NCBI RefSeq assembly: GCF_024129865.1
Contig: NZ_JAMYFE010000014.1
Coordinates: forward strand, 1-64,000
Direction of reading: 5' to 3'
Source of the DNA: Stieleria tagensis
Lineage (GTDB): Bacteria; Planctomycetota; Planctomycetia; Pirellulales; Pirellulaceae
Length of the DNA: 64,000 nt
In this document: piece after piece, positions 32,479 to 40,881 of the stretch
Layout of the letters: each line of letters begins with the position of its first letter
Numbering within the stretch: position 1 is the stretch's first letter
Position numbers and translations under genes: made by a program
Notes under the pieces: generated by a model
Database searches by the model: none
What the model saw: the letters and a program-made list of their open reading frames with translations, nothing else
Told to the model about the DNA's origin: nothing

Positions 32479-33696
32479 GTGAAACCGATGGATCTCTCGG
32501 ATCTCGAAACACTTCTCCAGCCAATATCCGACGATCAACCGTGCGGACCGGATTTGGAATATGACGCTGATTTTGGCGAGATGGAACGCGCGGCACAAAG
32601 CAAGTCCGAGCAGCAATACGGTGACACGATCGTGGCGGCCGAGCCGCCGGATTGGAAGGATGTCAAGCGACGTGCCCTGGCACTCTTGGACCGCACCAAG
32701 GACATGCGCGTCGTGACCTATTTGGCGCGGGCAGTGTTGCATCAGGACGGCATCGTCGGTTTCGAGCAAGCGATCGGCTTATTGCGTGGATACGTCGAAA
32801 CGTATTGGGACAGTGTTCATCCGGAACTCGATCACGACGACGATGATGATCCGACCTATCGCACCAACACGTTGATCATGTTGTGTGACGAAGAGACGTT
32901 TGTGCGAGATCTTCGCGAGACGCCGTTGGTTTCATCGCGGGCGATGGGGCAATTCAGTCTGCGCGACACGCACCGGGCTCATGAGGCTCCCGCGGCGCCG
33001 GTTGAAGAGACGGAAAGCAGTTGGGGTGACGAAGGGGGCGGAGGCGAAGCGAAACCGAAAGGGCCCAGCCCGGCGGCGATCGAAGCGGCATTCACCGATG
33101 CATCCATCGAGGACATTCAGGCCACTGAGGCTGCCACGCGATTAGCTGCCGAGCATCTGGCGGCGATCGAGCAGTTTGTCACCGAACAGGTTGGTGTTGG
33201 TTTAGCGGTCAGTCTGTCACCGCCCCGATCGGTGCTGGAAGAAATGAATCAAATCGTCCTGGCACAACTCGAGCGACGCGGCGTGTCGACCGGTGGCGAG
33301 GACGAAGCCGAGGAAGCCGAAGTGGCGGATGATTCCTGGGGCGACAGTGGCGCGGCGGCCGGCGGCGGCGAAACATCGCCAGCTGCGACAGCTGCCGCGG
33401 TCCAAGGCTATCGCGTCAATGGCAAGATCACGTCACGCAAAGACGCGATCAAGGCGCTGGACGACGTTTGTGAATTTTATGAAGAAAACGAACCGTCTAG
33501 TCCGCTGCCCTTGTTAATTCGCCGTGCCCAACGATTGGCATCCAAAAGCTTTTTGGACATCTTGCGAGATCTCGCCCCGGATGCTGTCTCACAAGCCGAA
33601 GCTCTCGGTGGTGGGATCGCCAGCGAATCCTCAGGCGGCTATGCCGAATCGACCGAAGAATCTGCGGGTGAATCCGAAGAATCATCTAGCTGGTAA
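32479..33696 (+). CDS. tssA: T6SS protein TssA
   Basis: The protein has 405 residues. The N-terminal ImpA domain is clear: PISDDQPCGPDLEYDADFGE, then RALALLDRTKDMRVVTYLAR and GYVETYWDSVHPELD. A Gly/Ala/Glu-rich linker and a C-terminal helical region (EFYEENEPSSPLPLLIRRAQ) follow, as in TssA proteins that cap or organise the growing sheath. The first start is GTG; an ATG three codons later (MDLSDLETLL) may be the true start. It leads the plus-strand T6SS operon. Confidence 0.9.
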   Translation: MKPMDLSDLETLLQPISDDQPCGPDLEYDADFGEMERAAQSKSEQQYGDTIVAAEPPDWKDVKRRALALLDRTKDMRVVTYLARAVLHQDGIVGFEQAIGLLRGYVETYWDSVHPELDHDDDDDPTYRTNTLIMLCDEETFVRDLRETPLVSSRAMGQFSLRDTHRAHEAPAAPVEETESSWGDEGGGGEAKPKGPSPAAIEAAFTDASIEDIQATEAATRLAAEHLAAIEQFVTEQVGVGLAVSLSPPRSVLEEMNQIVLAQLERRGVSTGGEDEAEEAEVADDSWGDSGAAAGGGETSPAATAAAVQGYRVNGKITSRKDAIKALDDVCEFYEENEPSSPLPLLIRRAQRLASKSFLDILRDLAPDAVSQAEALGGGIASESSGGYAESTEESAGESEESSSW

Positions 33697-33757
33697 ACAC
33701 TTGATTTTAATGAACGGCGATACCTGATCGTCTATAACTTTCTTGCAGGAGAAACCA

Positions 33758-34288
33758 ATGGCTAAGTCCAGTGCTCAGAAATTTATCGCGAGGAATCGAG
33801 CGCCTCGCGTGCAGATCGAATATGACGTGGAGGTCTACGGTGCCGAGAAAAAGGTCCAACTTCCATTCGTAATGGGTGTGATGGCGGACCTGTCCGGCAA
33901 ACCGGAAGACCCGTTGGCGCCGGTGGCCGACCGCAAGGCGATGGAGATCGATGTCGATAACTTTGACGATCGATTGAAATCCATGAAGCCGCGAGTCGCG
34001 TTCCAGGTTCCTAACACCCTGACCGGCGAAGGCAACATGGCGGTCGACTTGACGTTCGAAAGCATGGACGATTTTTCGCCCGCCGCCATCGCCCGCAAAG
34101 TCGACTCGCTGGGTAAATTGCTACAGGCCCGAGAGCAGCTGTCGAACTTGTTAACCTATATGGATGGAAAGGACGGTGCCGAAGCCTTGCTCGCCAAAGC
34201 CCTCAAAGATCCAGCACTACTGCAATCGCTTTCCGCCGCGCCCAATCCGGCCGGCGACGAAGCAGCAACACCCGCAACCGAGGAGTAA
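33758..34288 (+). CDS. tssB: T6SS sheath small subunit TssB (VipA)
   Basis: The product is 176 residues from the ATG at 33758, chosen because CAGGAG lies 6-8 bp upstream; the longer frame starts within that site. QIEYDVEVYGAEKKVQLPFV, then MADLSGKPEDPLAPVADRKA and IDVDNFDDRLKSMKPR are classic TssB. The C-terminal tail is Ala/Pro-rich. TssB pairs with TssC to form the contractile sheath. tssC starts 6 bp downstream. Confidence 0.95.
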   Translation: MAKSSAQKFIARNRAPRVQIEYDVEVYGAEKKVQLPFVMGVMADLSGKPEDPLAPVADRKAMEIDVDNFDDRLKSMKPRVAFQVPNTLTGEGNMAVDLTFESMDDFSPAAIARKVDSLGKLLQAREQLSNLLTYMDGKDGAEALLAKALKDPALLQSLSAAPNPAGDEAATPATEE

Positions 34289-34294
34289 GGCAAG

Positions 34295-35794
34295 ATGAGT
34301 TCAGATTCCGCATCCACCGAATCACAACCCGAGGGCGCAACCCTCGAAGCCAGCGAGTTTTCCTCGCTGTTGCAAAAAGAGTTCCGTCCCAAATCGGACC
34401 AAGCCAAAGAAGCTGTTGAAACGGCTGTCAAAACGCTGGCCGAGCAGGCCCTCTCGCAGACCTCGCTGGTTTCCGATGACGTGTTGGCTTCGGTCGAAGC
34501 CATCATCGCTCAGATCGATTCGAAACTCAGCGAACAAATCAACCTGATTCTGCATCACGCTGACTTCCAGAAGCTCGAAGGGGCCTGGCGCGGTCTTCAT
34601 CACTTGGTGAACAATACCGAGACCGATGAAATGCTGAAGATCCGGGTGATGAACATCACCAAGAAAGAGTTGCACAAGACACTGAAAAAGTTCAAAGGCA
34701 CCGCTTGGGATCAAAGCCCGATCTTCAAGAAGATGTACGAAGAAGAGTACGGCCAGTTCGGCGGCGAGCCCTATGGTTGCCTGGTCGGAGATTACCACTT
34801 CGACCACAGCCCGCCGGACGTCGAGCTGTTGGGTGAAATGGCCAAGGTTTCCGCGGCCTGTCACGCACCCTTCATCGCCGGGGTTGCCCCTGCGGTGATG
34901 CAGATGGATTCGTGGCAAGAACTGACCAATCCACGCGATTTGACGAAGATTTTCCAAACGCCCGAATACGCCGCCTGGCGTTCGTTGCGTGAATCGGAAG
35001 ATTCGAAATACATCGGGTTGGCGATGCCACGCTTCCTGTCGCGTCTGCCCTATGGTGCGGCATCGGATCCGGTCGACGAGTTTGCCTTTGAAGAGGACAC
35101 CGCCGCGTCCAACAGCGATAACTATTGCTGGGCCAATGCCGCCTACGCAATGGCCACCAACATCACCCGTTCGTTCAAACAGTACGGTTGGTGCTCGCGG
35201 ATTCGCGGGATCGAATCCGGTGGTGCCGTTGAAGAACTGCCCTGTCACACGTTCCCGACCGATGACGGCGGCGTGGACATGAAATGCCCGACCGAATTGG
35301 CGATTAGTGATCGTCGCGAAGCCGAGTTGGCGGCGAACGGTTTCATGCCGTTGATCCACAAGAAAAACTCGGATTTCGCAGCCTTCATCGGCGCCCAATC
35401 CTTGCACGCGCCCGCGGAGTACGACGATCCAGATGCGACGGCCAATGCCAATCTGGGTGCTCGGTTACCGTACCTGTTTGCGACGTGTCGCTTTGCTCAC
35501 TACCTGAAATGTATCGTTCGCGACAAAGTCGGTAGTTTTAAAGAGCGCAAGGACATGCAGATGTGGTTGCAAGATTGGATCATGCAGTATGTTGATGGAA
35601 ACCCAGGTACCTCTAGCGAAACCGTGAAGGCGCAAAAGCCGTTGGCGGCTGCAGAAGTGGTCGTGGAAGAAGTCGAAGGCAATCCGGGTTACTACACCTC
35701 GAAGTTCTTCTTGCGTCCTCACTATCAACTTGAGGGTCTTTCCGTCTCGCTTCGCTTGGTCTCGAAACTCCCATCGGGCAAGGGCGGTGGTTGA
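34295..35794 (+). CDS. tssC: T6SS sheath large subunit TssC (VipB)
   Basis: The protein has 499 residues, the normal length. Signatures are ILHHADFQKLEGAWRGLHHL, LVGDYHFDHSPPDVELLGEM, RFLSRLPYGAASDPVDEFAF and GFMPLIHKKNSDFAAFIGAQ. The C-terminus GLSVSLRLVSKLPSGKGG is the usual sheath end. It is translated with tssB (6-bp gap). A terminator-like hairpin separates it from hcp. Confidence 0.96.
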   Translation: MSSDSASTESQPEGATLEASEFSSLLQKEFRPKSDQAKEAVETAVKTLAEQALSQTSLVSDDVLASVEAIIAQIDSKLSEQINLILHHADFQKLEGAWRGLHHLVNNTETDEMLKIRVMNITKKELHKTLKKFKGTAWDQSPIFKKMYEEEYGQFGGEPYGCLVGDYHFDHSPPDVELLGEMAKVSAACHAPFIAGVAPAVMQMDSWQELTNPRDLTKIFQTPEYAAWRSLRESEDSKYIGLAMPRFLSRLPYGAASDPVDEFAFEEDTAASNSDNYCWANAAYAMATNITRSFKQYGWCSRIRGIESGGAVEELPCHTFPTDDGGVDMKCPTELAISDRREAELAANGFMPLIHKKNSDFAAFIGAQSLHAPAEYDDPDATANANLGARLPYLFATCRFAHYLKCIVRDKVGSFKERKDMQMWLQDWIMQYVDGNPGTSSETVKAQKPLAAAEVVVEEVEGNPGYYTSKFFLRPHYQLEGLSVSLRLVSKLPSGKGGG

Positions 35795-35822
35795 AAACCG
35801 GCGCGAAGGATAAAAACGTATC

Positions 35823-35852
35823 TCGCGAAGCGACGTGCTTCGCGACTTTTTT
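35823..35852 (+). terminator. Terminator/attenuator between tssC and hcp
   Basis: The 8-bp perfect stem tcgcgaag/cttcgcga has a 7-base loop and is followed by c and six T residues. It sits 28 bp after the tssC stop and 40 bp before the hcp start. It could separate hcp expression from the sheath genes or protect the upstream mRNA end. Confidence 0.75.
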
Positions 35853-35891
35853 CATCGGATTACAAACGCACAACTGTAAAGGAACATCGAG

Positions 35892-36377
35892 ATGGCTGTA
35901 GACATGTTTTTGGCCCTGAAGGGCGAGATCAAGGGCGAATCCAAAGACCAGAAGCACAAAGACGAGATCGACGTCCTGGCGTGGAGCTGGGGAATGTCTC
36001 AATCCGGTTCATTCCACGTCGGCGGTGGTGGTGGTGCCGGCAAAGCAAACTTTCAAGACATTTCAGTGACGAAGTGGATCGATAGCGCTTCACCGATCCT
36101 GATGACCTACTGCGCCAACGGGGATCACTTCACCGATGCGAAGTTAACGGTTCGCAAAGCTGGTAAGAAGCCACTGGAGTACTTGGTCATTGAAATGAAC
36201 AAGGTCATGGTGACATCGGTCAGCACCGGTGGATCGGGTGGCGAAGACCGTTTGACGGAAAATGTCTCGTTGAATTTTGCCAAAGTCAAAGTGGTCTACA
36301 AAGAGCAAAAAGACGATGGCAGTGGTGGTCCCGACAAGACGTTCACGTGGGACATCGCGGCTAACACCGACAAGTAG
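35892..36377 (+). CDS. hcp: T6SS tube protein Hcp
   Basis: The protein has 161 residues, the normal Hcp1 length. MAVDMFLALKGEIKGESKD, KDEIDVLAWSWGMSQSGSFH and ISVTKWIDSASPILMTYCAN fit the family, as does the C-terminal WDIAANTDK. Hcp hexamers stack into the inner tube and can carry effectors. AAGGA lies ~9 bp before the ATG. Terminator-like structures lie on both sides, so hcp may form its own transcript. Confidence 0.95.
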   Translation: MAVDMFLALKGEIKGESKDQKHKDEIDVLAWSWGMSQSGSFHVGGGGGAGKANFQDISVTKWIDSASPILMTYCANGDHFTDAKLTVRKAGKKPLEYLVIEMNKVMVTSVSTGGSGGEDRLTENVSLNFAKVKVVYKEQKDDGSGGPDKTFTWDIAANTDK

Positions 36378-36598
36378 TGCGACGTTGAATCGATAGAGAT
36401 CGGCGATTGTGTATCGGGGCTTCCCACCGATCGCCGAGCTTTGTTGGACCGGTCGACCTGTTGTTGTCGTCGACGAGTGACTGTCGAAAGGAAACAGGTG
36501 GGACGACGAGCGGCGTGCCAATCGAGTGCGCCGTCGCGGCGGCTTGCGTTGGCTCCTTGGCTAGACGCTCCTTTTGCTAGACTCTGGAGACTTACGAG
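36378..36598. promoter_or_regulatory. hcp-tagJ spacer with possible hairpin
   Basis: The spacer is 221 bp. Near 36400-36438 gatcggcgat and accgatcgccg can form an imperfect stem about 20 bp past the hcp stop, without a long T-tract. It may be an mRNA-stabilising or weak terminator structure. No gene is seen. Confidence 0.4.
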
Positions 36599-37474
36599 AT
36601 GCAGGCCGAAGAATACCTTCGCGACGGAAAGCTTGACGAAGCGTTCGCGGAACTTAAGCGTCAGGTGCAGTCCAATCCGTCCGACGGAAAGTATCGCGTC
36701 TTTCTGTTTCAAATGCTGACCGTGGTCGGGAAATGGGACAGCGCCCTGACTCAGTTGGAAATTGCCGGCGACCTTGATCCCGGCAATTTGGCAATGGTGC
36801 AAGCCTATCGCGAAGCCATCCGCTGTGAATCCAAGCGCTCGCGCGTGTTCGCCGGTGAATCATCGCCATTGATCTTTGGCCAACCCGATCGCTGGCTGGC
36901 ATTGATGATCGAAGCGTTGAAAATGGATGCGTCCGGTCAACATGACCAGGCCCAGCAATTGCGTGACGAAGCGTTCGAGTCGGCGCCGACCACCGCCGGA
37001 CAGATTGAGTTTTCTGGCGAAAAACAAGACGACTTCCAGTGGATCGCTGACGCCGACCCGCGGATGGGGCCTGTCCTGGAAGCATTGCTAAACGGCCAAT
37101 ATTACTGGATTCCGTTTCATCGCATCGCCCAAATTGATTTTGAGGCACCGGCCGATCTACGTGACTTTGTTTGGACCCCGGTGCATTTCACTTGGGCCAA
37201 TGGCGGTGAATCGGTGGGCATGATCCCCACACGTTATCCAGGATCTGATTCGGTTGCGGACCCGATGCTGCAGTTGTCACGGAAAACCGATTGGAAAGCC
37301 GCGCCGGGGCAAGACGATGATTCCGCGTCGATCGGGATCGGCCAACGCATGCTGGCGACCGATCACGACGAGTATGCACTGCTGGACATTCGAAAGATCA
37401 CGTTGGATGTCGTGGCAGACGATGATGCATCGCAAGACGGATCGGCAGAACCAGGGGACGAACCAGCAAACTGA
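36599..37474 (+). CDS. tagJ: T6SS accessory protein TagJ / ImpE family
   Basis: The protein has 291 residues. The N-terminal TPR-like helices (AEEYLRDGKLDEAFAELKRQ, FLFQMLTVVGKWDSALTQLE) and the C-terminal ImpE domain (GQYYWIPFHRIAQIDFEAPA, DLRDFVWTPVHFTWANGGES) are characteristic of SciE/ImpE/TagJ. In other systems TagJ binds TssB and assists sheath turnover. The stop codon overlaps the tssE start by one base (TGATG), so the two are translationally coupled. Confidence 0.92.
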   Translation: MQAEEYLRDGKLDEAFAELKRQVQSNPSDGKYRVFLFQMLTVVGKWDSALTQLEIAGDLDPGNLAMVQAYREAIRCESKRSRVFAGESSPLIFGQPDRWLALMIEALKMDASGQHDQAQQLRDEAFESAPTTAGQIEFSGEKQDDFQWIADADPRMGPVLEALLNGQYYWIPFHRIAQIDFEAPADLRDFVWTPVHFTWANGGESVGMIPTRYPGSDSVADPMLQLSRKTDWKAAPGQDDDSASIGIGQRMLATDHDEYALLDIRKITLDVVADDDASQDGSAEPGDEPAN

Positions 37475-37971
37475 TGGCTGACCTGAGTTCCCAAGAACGT
37501 TTGTTTCCGTCGTTGCTGGATCGGTTGACCGATGACCATGCGGACAAAAAAATCGAACCGCGTGATCAGCGACTGTTTTCGGTTCACAAGTTGCGCGCCG
37601 CGGTGCTGCGTGATTTGGTGTGGCTGTTAAACACCTGTCACCTGGAATCCACCGAGGATTTGGATTCGTATCCGTTGGTCAGTCGTTCGGTCCTGAACTA
37701 CGGAATCCCAGATCTGACTGGAAAAACGGTTTCAGGGTTGGAACTGGTCGATGTGCGTCGAGAGATCAAACAAGCGATCTTGAACTTTGAACCACGCATT
37801 CTGGCCAACACGTTGGAGGTCCGAGGGATCAAGGACAACGATGCTGCGACACAGAATTCGTTAATGTTCGAAATCGAGGGCGAGCTTTGGGCGCGGCCCT
37901 ATCCGGAGCGATTGTATCTGCGCACCGAGCTCGATTTGGAAACGGGCACCTTCAACATCAATGAAGTCTGA
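37474..37971 (+). CDS. tssE: T6SS baseplate protein TssE (gp25-like)
   Basis: The protein has 165 residues. ERLFPSLLDRLTDDHADKK at the N-terminus, SRSVLNYGIPDLTGKT in the middle, and VRREIKQAILNFEPRILANT match the gp25/TssE family. TssE is a baseplate wedge subunit that starts sheath assembly. It is coupled to tagJ and followed 11 bp later by tssF. Confidence 0.95.
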   Translation: MADLSSQERLFPSLLDRLTDDHADKKIEPRDQRLFSVHKLRAAVLRDLVWLLNTCHLESTEDLDSYPLVSRSVLNYGIPDLTGKTVSGLELVDVRREIKQAILNFEPRILANTLEVRGIKDNDAATQNSLMFEIEGELWARPYPERLYLRTELDLETGTFNINEV

Positions 37972-37982
37972 GGCACATCGGC

Positions 37983-39863
37983 ATGGATCCGCGATTGCTG
38001 AACTATTACAACCAGGAACTGCAGTTTGTCCGTGAATCGGGCGCCGAGTTTGCTGCGGATTATCCCAAGATCGCCAGCCGTCTGGGCATTGATGTTTTTG
38101 AATGTGCCGATCCCTACGTGGAACGCCTGTTCGAAGGGTTTGCGTTGTTGGCCGCGCGTATCCAACTGAAATTGGATGCGGAGTTCCCTCGATTCACCCA
38201 GCACTTGTTGGAAATGGTGTGCCCACACTATTTGGCGCCCCAGCCGTCGATGGCGGTTGTCGAATTCCAGCCGGATCTGACCGAGGGGTCGTTGGTGGAC
38301 GGGTTCACGCTGCCACGTGACACCGTGATGCACAGTTTGCTGGGCAAGGGTGAGCAAACACGGTGTACCTACCGCACCGCGCACGAGGTCACGTTGTGGC
38401 CGCTGCAGTTGAATGAAGCAAATTATTTTCCCCGCGACGTGGCCGCGTTAAACCTGCCGGATCATCCCGCGGTCAAAGCCGCCATGGTATTGCGATTGGA
38501 GTCGACGGCGGGATTGAAGTTCAACCAGTTGGGAATGGACAATCTGCCGTTGTATATCCGGGGTGCGACGGATGTGCCGATGCGGATCTACGAACAACTG
38601 ATTTCCAATGTGGTTGGAATTGCAGTCCGCAGCAACGATGAAAATGGCACCGGCAACTGGGACGTCCTGATGGGCAAATCGGCCGTCCGCCCGCTGGGGT
38701 TTGACGATCAACACGCCTTGCTGCCGTATGGACCACGGTCGTTCCAAGGCTATCGATTGTTGCAAGAGTATTTTGCGTTTCCCCAGCGATACATGTTTGT
38801 TGAACTGGCAAACCTGAAACGATTTCTAAAGCGTTGTAAGAGCCAGTCGGTGGAGATTGCGGTTTTGCTTGGCCGTGGCGATCCACAATTGGCGAATCGG
38901 GTCGACGAATCCCATTTTTCGTTGTTTAGTAGTCCGGCGATTAACCTGTTCGAAAAACGATCCGATCGAATCCATTTGAGCAATCAGTTTTCGGATCATC
39001 AGGTCATTCCCGATCGCACACGCCCGCTGGATTTCGAGGTCTATCAGGTCCGCCAGATGCGCGGCTACGGTGCCAGCAACGATCACGAACAAGAATTTCG
39101 TCCGTTCTATTCGGTGGATGATTTGTCATCGGATAACCGCGAGCGAGCCTTCTTTTCGGTGATTCGTCGGCCTCGGATTTTGTCGGCCAAACACAAGAAA
39201 TTTGGGCCTCGTTCGAGCTATATCGGAAGTGAGACGTTTGTGTCGCTGGTCGATGCAAATGAAGCACCCTACTCGCATGATTTGAAACAACTGGCGATTG
39301 ACACGCTGTGTACCAATCGCGACCTGCCTTTGCAGATGCCCGTCGGAATCGGGAGCACGGATTTTACTTTGGAAAAAAGCGCGCCGGTGCAGTCGATGCG
39401 GTGTTTGGCCGGACCGACCAAACCGGAACCGTCAAAGAGCTATCGCAACGGTCAAACGACTTGGCGATTGATCAGTCATTTGTCGCTGAACTATCTTTCG
39501 CTGACCAATAGCGAAGGTGGTAGCGCTGCAGCGATGCGTGAGTTGTTGTCGCTGTATTCTGATACCAACAATGTTTCGGCCAACAAGCAGATCGATGCGG
39601 TCCGATCGATCGAGTCCAAGCCGGTGACGCGCCCTATTTCGTCGTCGGGGCCACTTAGTTTCGGCCGTGGATTGGAGGTCACCGTGACGCTGGATGAAAG
39701 CGCATTTGAAGGCACCGGTGCATTTCTACTGGCCGCAGTGCTGAATGAATTCATGGCCAAATACGTTTCCATCAATTCCTTTACTGAAACGGTCTTTCGA
39801 ACCACCGAGCGTGGTGAGGTAACCCGATGGCCCGCAAAGATGGGACGGCGGCACGTCCTTTAG
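37983..39863 (+). CDS. tssF: T6SS baseplate protein TssF
   Basis: The protein has 626 residues, the normal length. The start MDPRLLNYYNQELQFVRESG and the segment DPYVERLFEGFALLAARIQL followed by CPHYLAPQPSMAVVEF are diagnostic. It forms the wedge with TssG and TssE. Its 3' end overlaps the start of tssG by 37 bp. Confidence 0.95.
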   Translation: MDPRLLNYYNQELQFVRESGAEFAADYPKIASRLGIDVFECADPYVERLFEGFALLAARIQLKLDAEFPRFTQHLLEMVCPHYLAPQPSMAVVEFQPDLTEGSLVDGFTLPRDTVMHSLLGKGEQTRCTYRTAHEVTLWPLQLNEANYFPRDVAALNLPDHPAVKAAMVLRLESTAGLKFNQLGMDNLPLYIRGATDVPMRIYEQLISNVVGIAVRSNDENGTGNWDVLMGKSAVRPLGFDDQHALLPYGPRSFQGYRLLQEYFAFPQRYMFVELANLKRFLKRCKSQSVEIAVLLGRGDPQLANRVDESHFSLFSSPAINLFEKRSDRIHLSNQFSDHQVIPDRTRPLDFEVYQVRQMRGYGASNDHEQEFRPFYSVDDLSSDNRERAFFSVIRRPRILSAKHKKFGPRSSYIGSETFVSLVDANEAPYSHDLKQLAIDTLCTNRDLPLQMPVGIGSTDFTLEKSAPVQSMRCLAGPTKPEPSKSYRNGQTTWRLISHLSLNYLSLTNSEGGSAAAMRELLSLYSDTNNVSANKQIDAVRSIESKPVTRPISSSGPLSFGRGLEVTVTLDESAFEGTGAFLLAAVLNEFMAKYVSINSFTETVFRTTERGEVTRWPAKMGRRHVL

Positions 39864-40843
39864 ACGCGACGCTGGAAGAACTCTCGAATGCCCCGCATGA
39901 GTTTGATTTTTATCAAGCGATGCGGTTGCTTGAATGCACCTTTCCCGATGCCCAGCGGTTTGGGAAATCGATGCGTTTACCCGACGAACCGATCCGGCTC
40001 GGTCAAGAGCCGTCGCTGGGGTTTGCGCCTGCATCACTCTTCGGATTTGGGCCCGCCAAGAATGCTCGCTATCACAAACTACTGGTGCGTTTCTTTGGAC
40101 TGTGCGGACCCAACGGCGCCCTGCCGCTGCACCTGACTGAATACGCTCGCGATCGAATTCGGCATTATGACGACACCACGATTGCGGCATTTCTAGACGT
40201 CTTTCATCACCGTATGCTGTCGTTGTTTTATCGTGCCTGGGCGGATGCCCAGCCGACGACGCACTTTGACCGTCCGGAAACGGACCGGTTTTCGATGTAT
40301 GTCGGATCCCTGCTGGGAATCGGTATGCCGACGCTCCGTGATCGCGACAAGTTCCCGGATTTGGCCAAGCTGTATTACGCCGGACGATTCGGTTGCCAAG
40401 CCAAGAATCCCGAAGGCTTGCGGGCAATGCTTTCGGATTTTTTCAAAGTGCCCTGCCAGATCGAAGAATTTGTCGGTCAGTGGACGAAATTGCCGGCGGA
40501 GTCAGAATTCCGTTTGGGCGACAGTCCCGACAGTTCTTCCCTTGGCGTTGCCTGTACGTTGGGATCTCACGTCTGGGATTGTCAACAAAAGTTTCGCGTC
40601 ACGATCGGTCCGATCGGATGGGATGACTTTGCTCGGTTGTTACCCGGCGGCGACAGTTTGCAACGGCTGACCGCCCTGGTACGGAACTACATCGGCGAAG
40701 AATTGCTATGGGATTTGAACTTGGTTCTCAAGCAAGAAGAAACACCGTCTTGGGTCTTGGGTGACGCCAAGCTGGGACAAACCGTTTGGATGGACAATGC
40801 CGGTGTCACCGAAGATTCCAGAGACCTGACACTGCATTCCTAA
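39827..40843 (+). CDS. tssG: T6SS baseplate protein TssG
   Basis: The protein has 338 residues. APHEFDFYQAMRLLEC-type sequence near the N-terminus, IRLGQEPSLGFAPASL, FFGLCGPNGALPLHLTEYAR and the C-terminal GDSLQRLTALVRNYIGEELL are the family hallmarks. GAGG lies ~8 bp before the ATG inside tssF. The overlap implies translational coupling and equal wedge stoichiometry control. Confidence 0.95.
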   Translation: MARKDGTAARPLDATLEELSNAPHEFDFYQAMRLLECTFPDAQRFGKSMRLPDEPIRLGQEPSLGFAPASLFGFGPAKNARYHKLLVRFFGLCGPNGALPLHLTEYARDRIRHYDDTTIAAFLDVFHHRMLSLFYRAWADAQPTTHFDRPETDRFSMYVGSLLGIGMPTLRDRDKFPDLAKLYYAGRFGCQAKNPEGLRAMLSDFFKVPCQIEEFVGQWTKLPAESEFRLGDSPDSSSLGVACTLGSHVWDCQQKFRVTIGPIGWDDFARLLPGGDSLQRLTALVRNYIGEELLWDLNLVLKQEETPSWVLGDAKLGQTVWMDNAGVTEDSRDLTLHS

Positions 40844-40881
40844 TCGCTCATACACATTAACACAACCACAGGAGATTCACC

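Noticed and set aside
34322-35407. A 361-codon minus-strand frame opposite tssC
   Set aside because: tssC is unmistakable on the plus strand; the antisense frame reflects codon bias.
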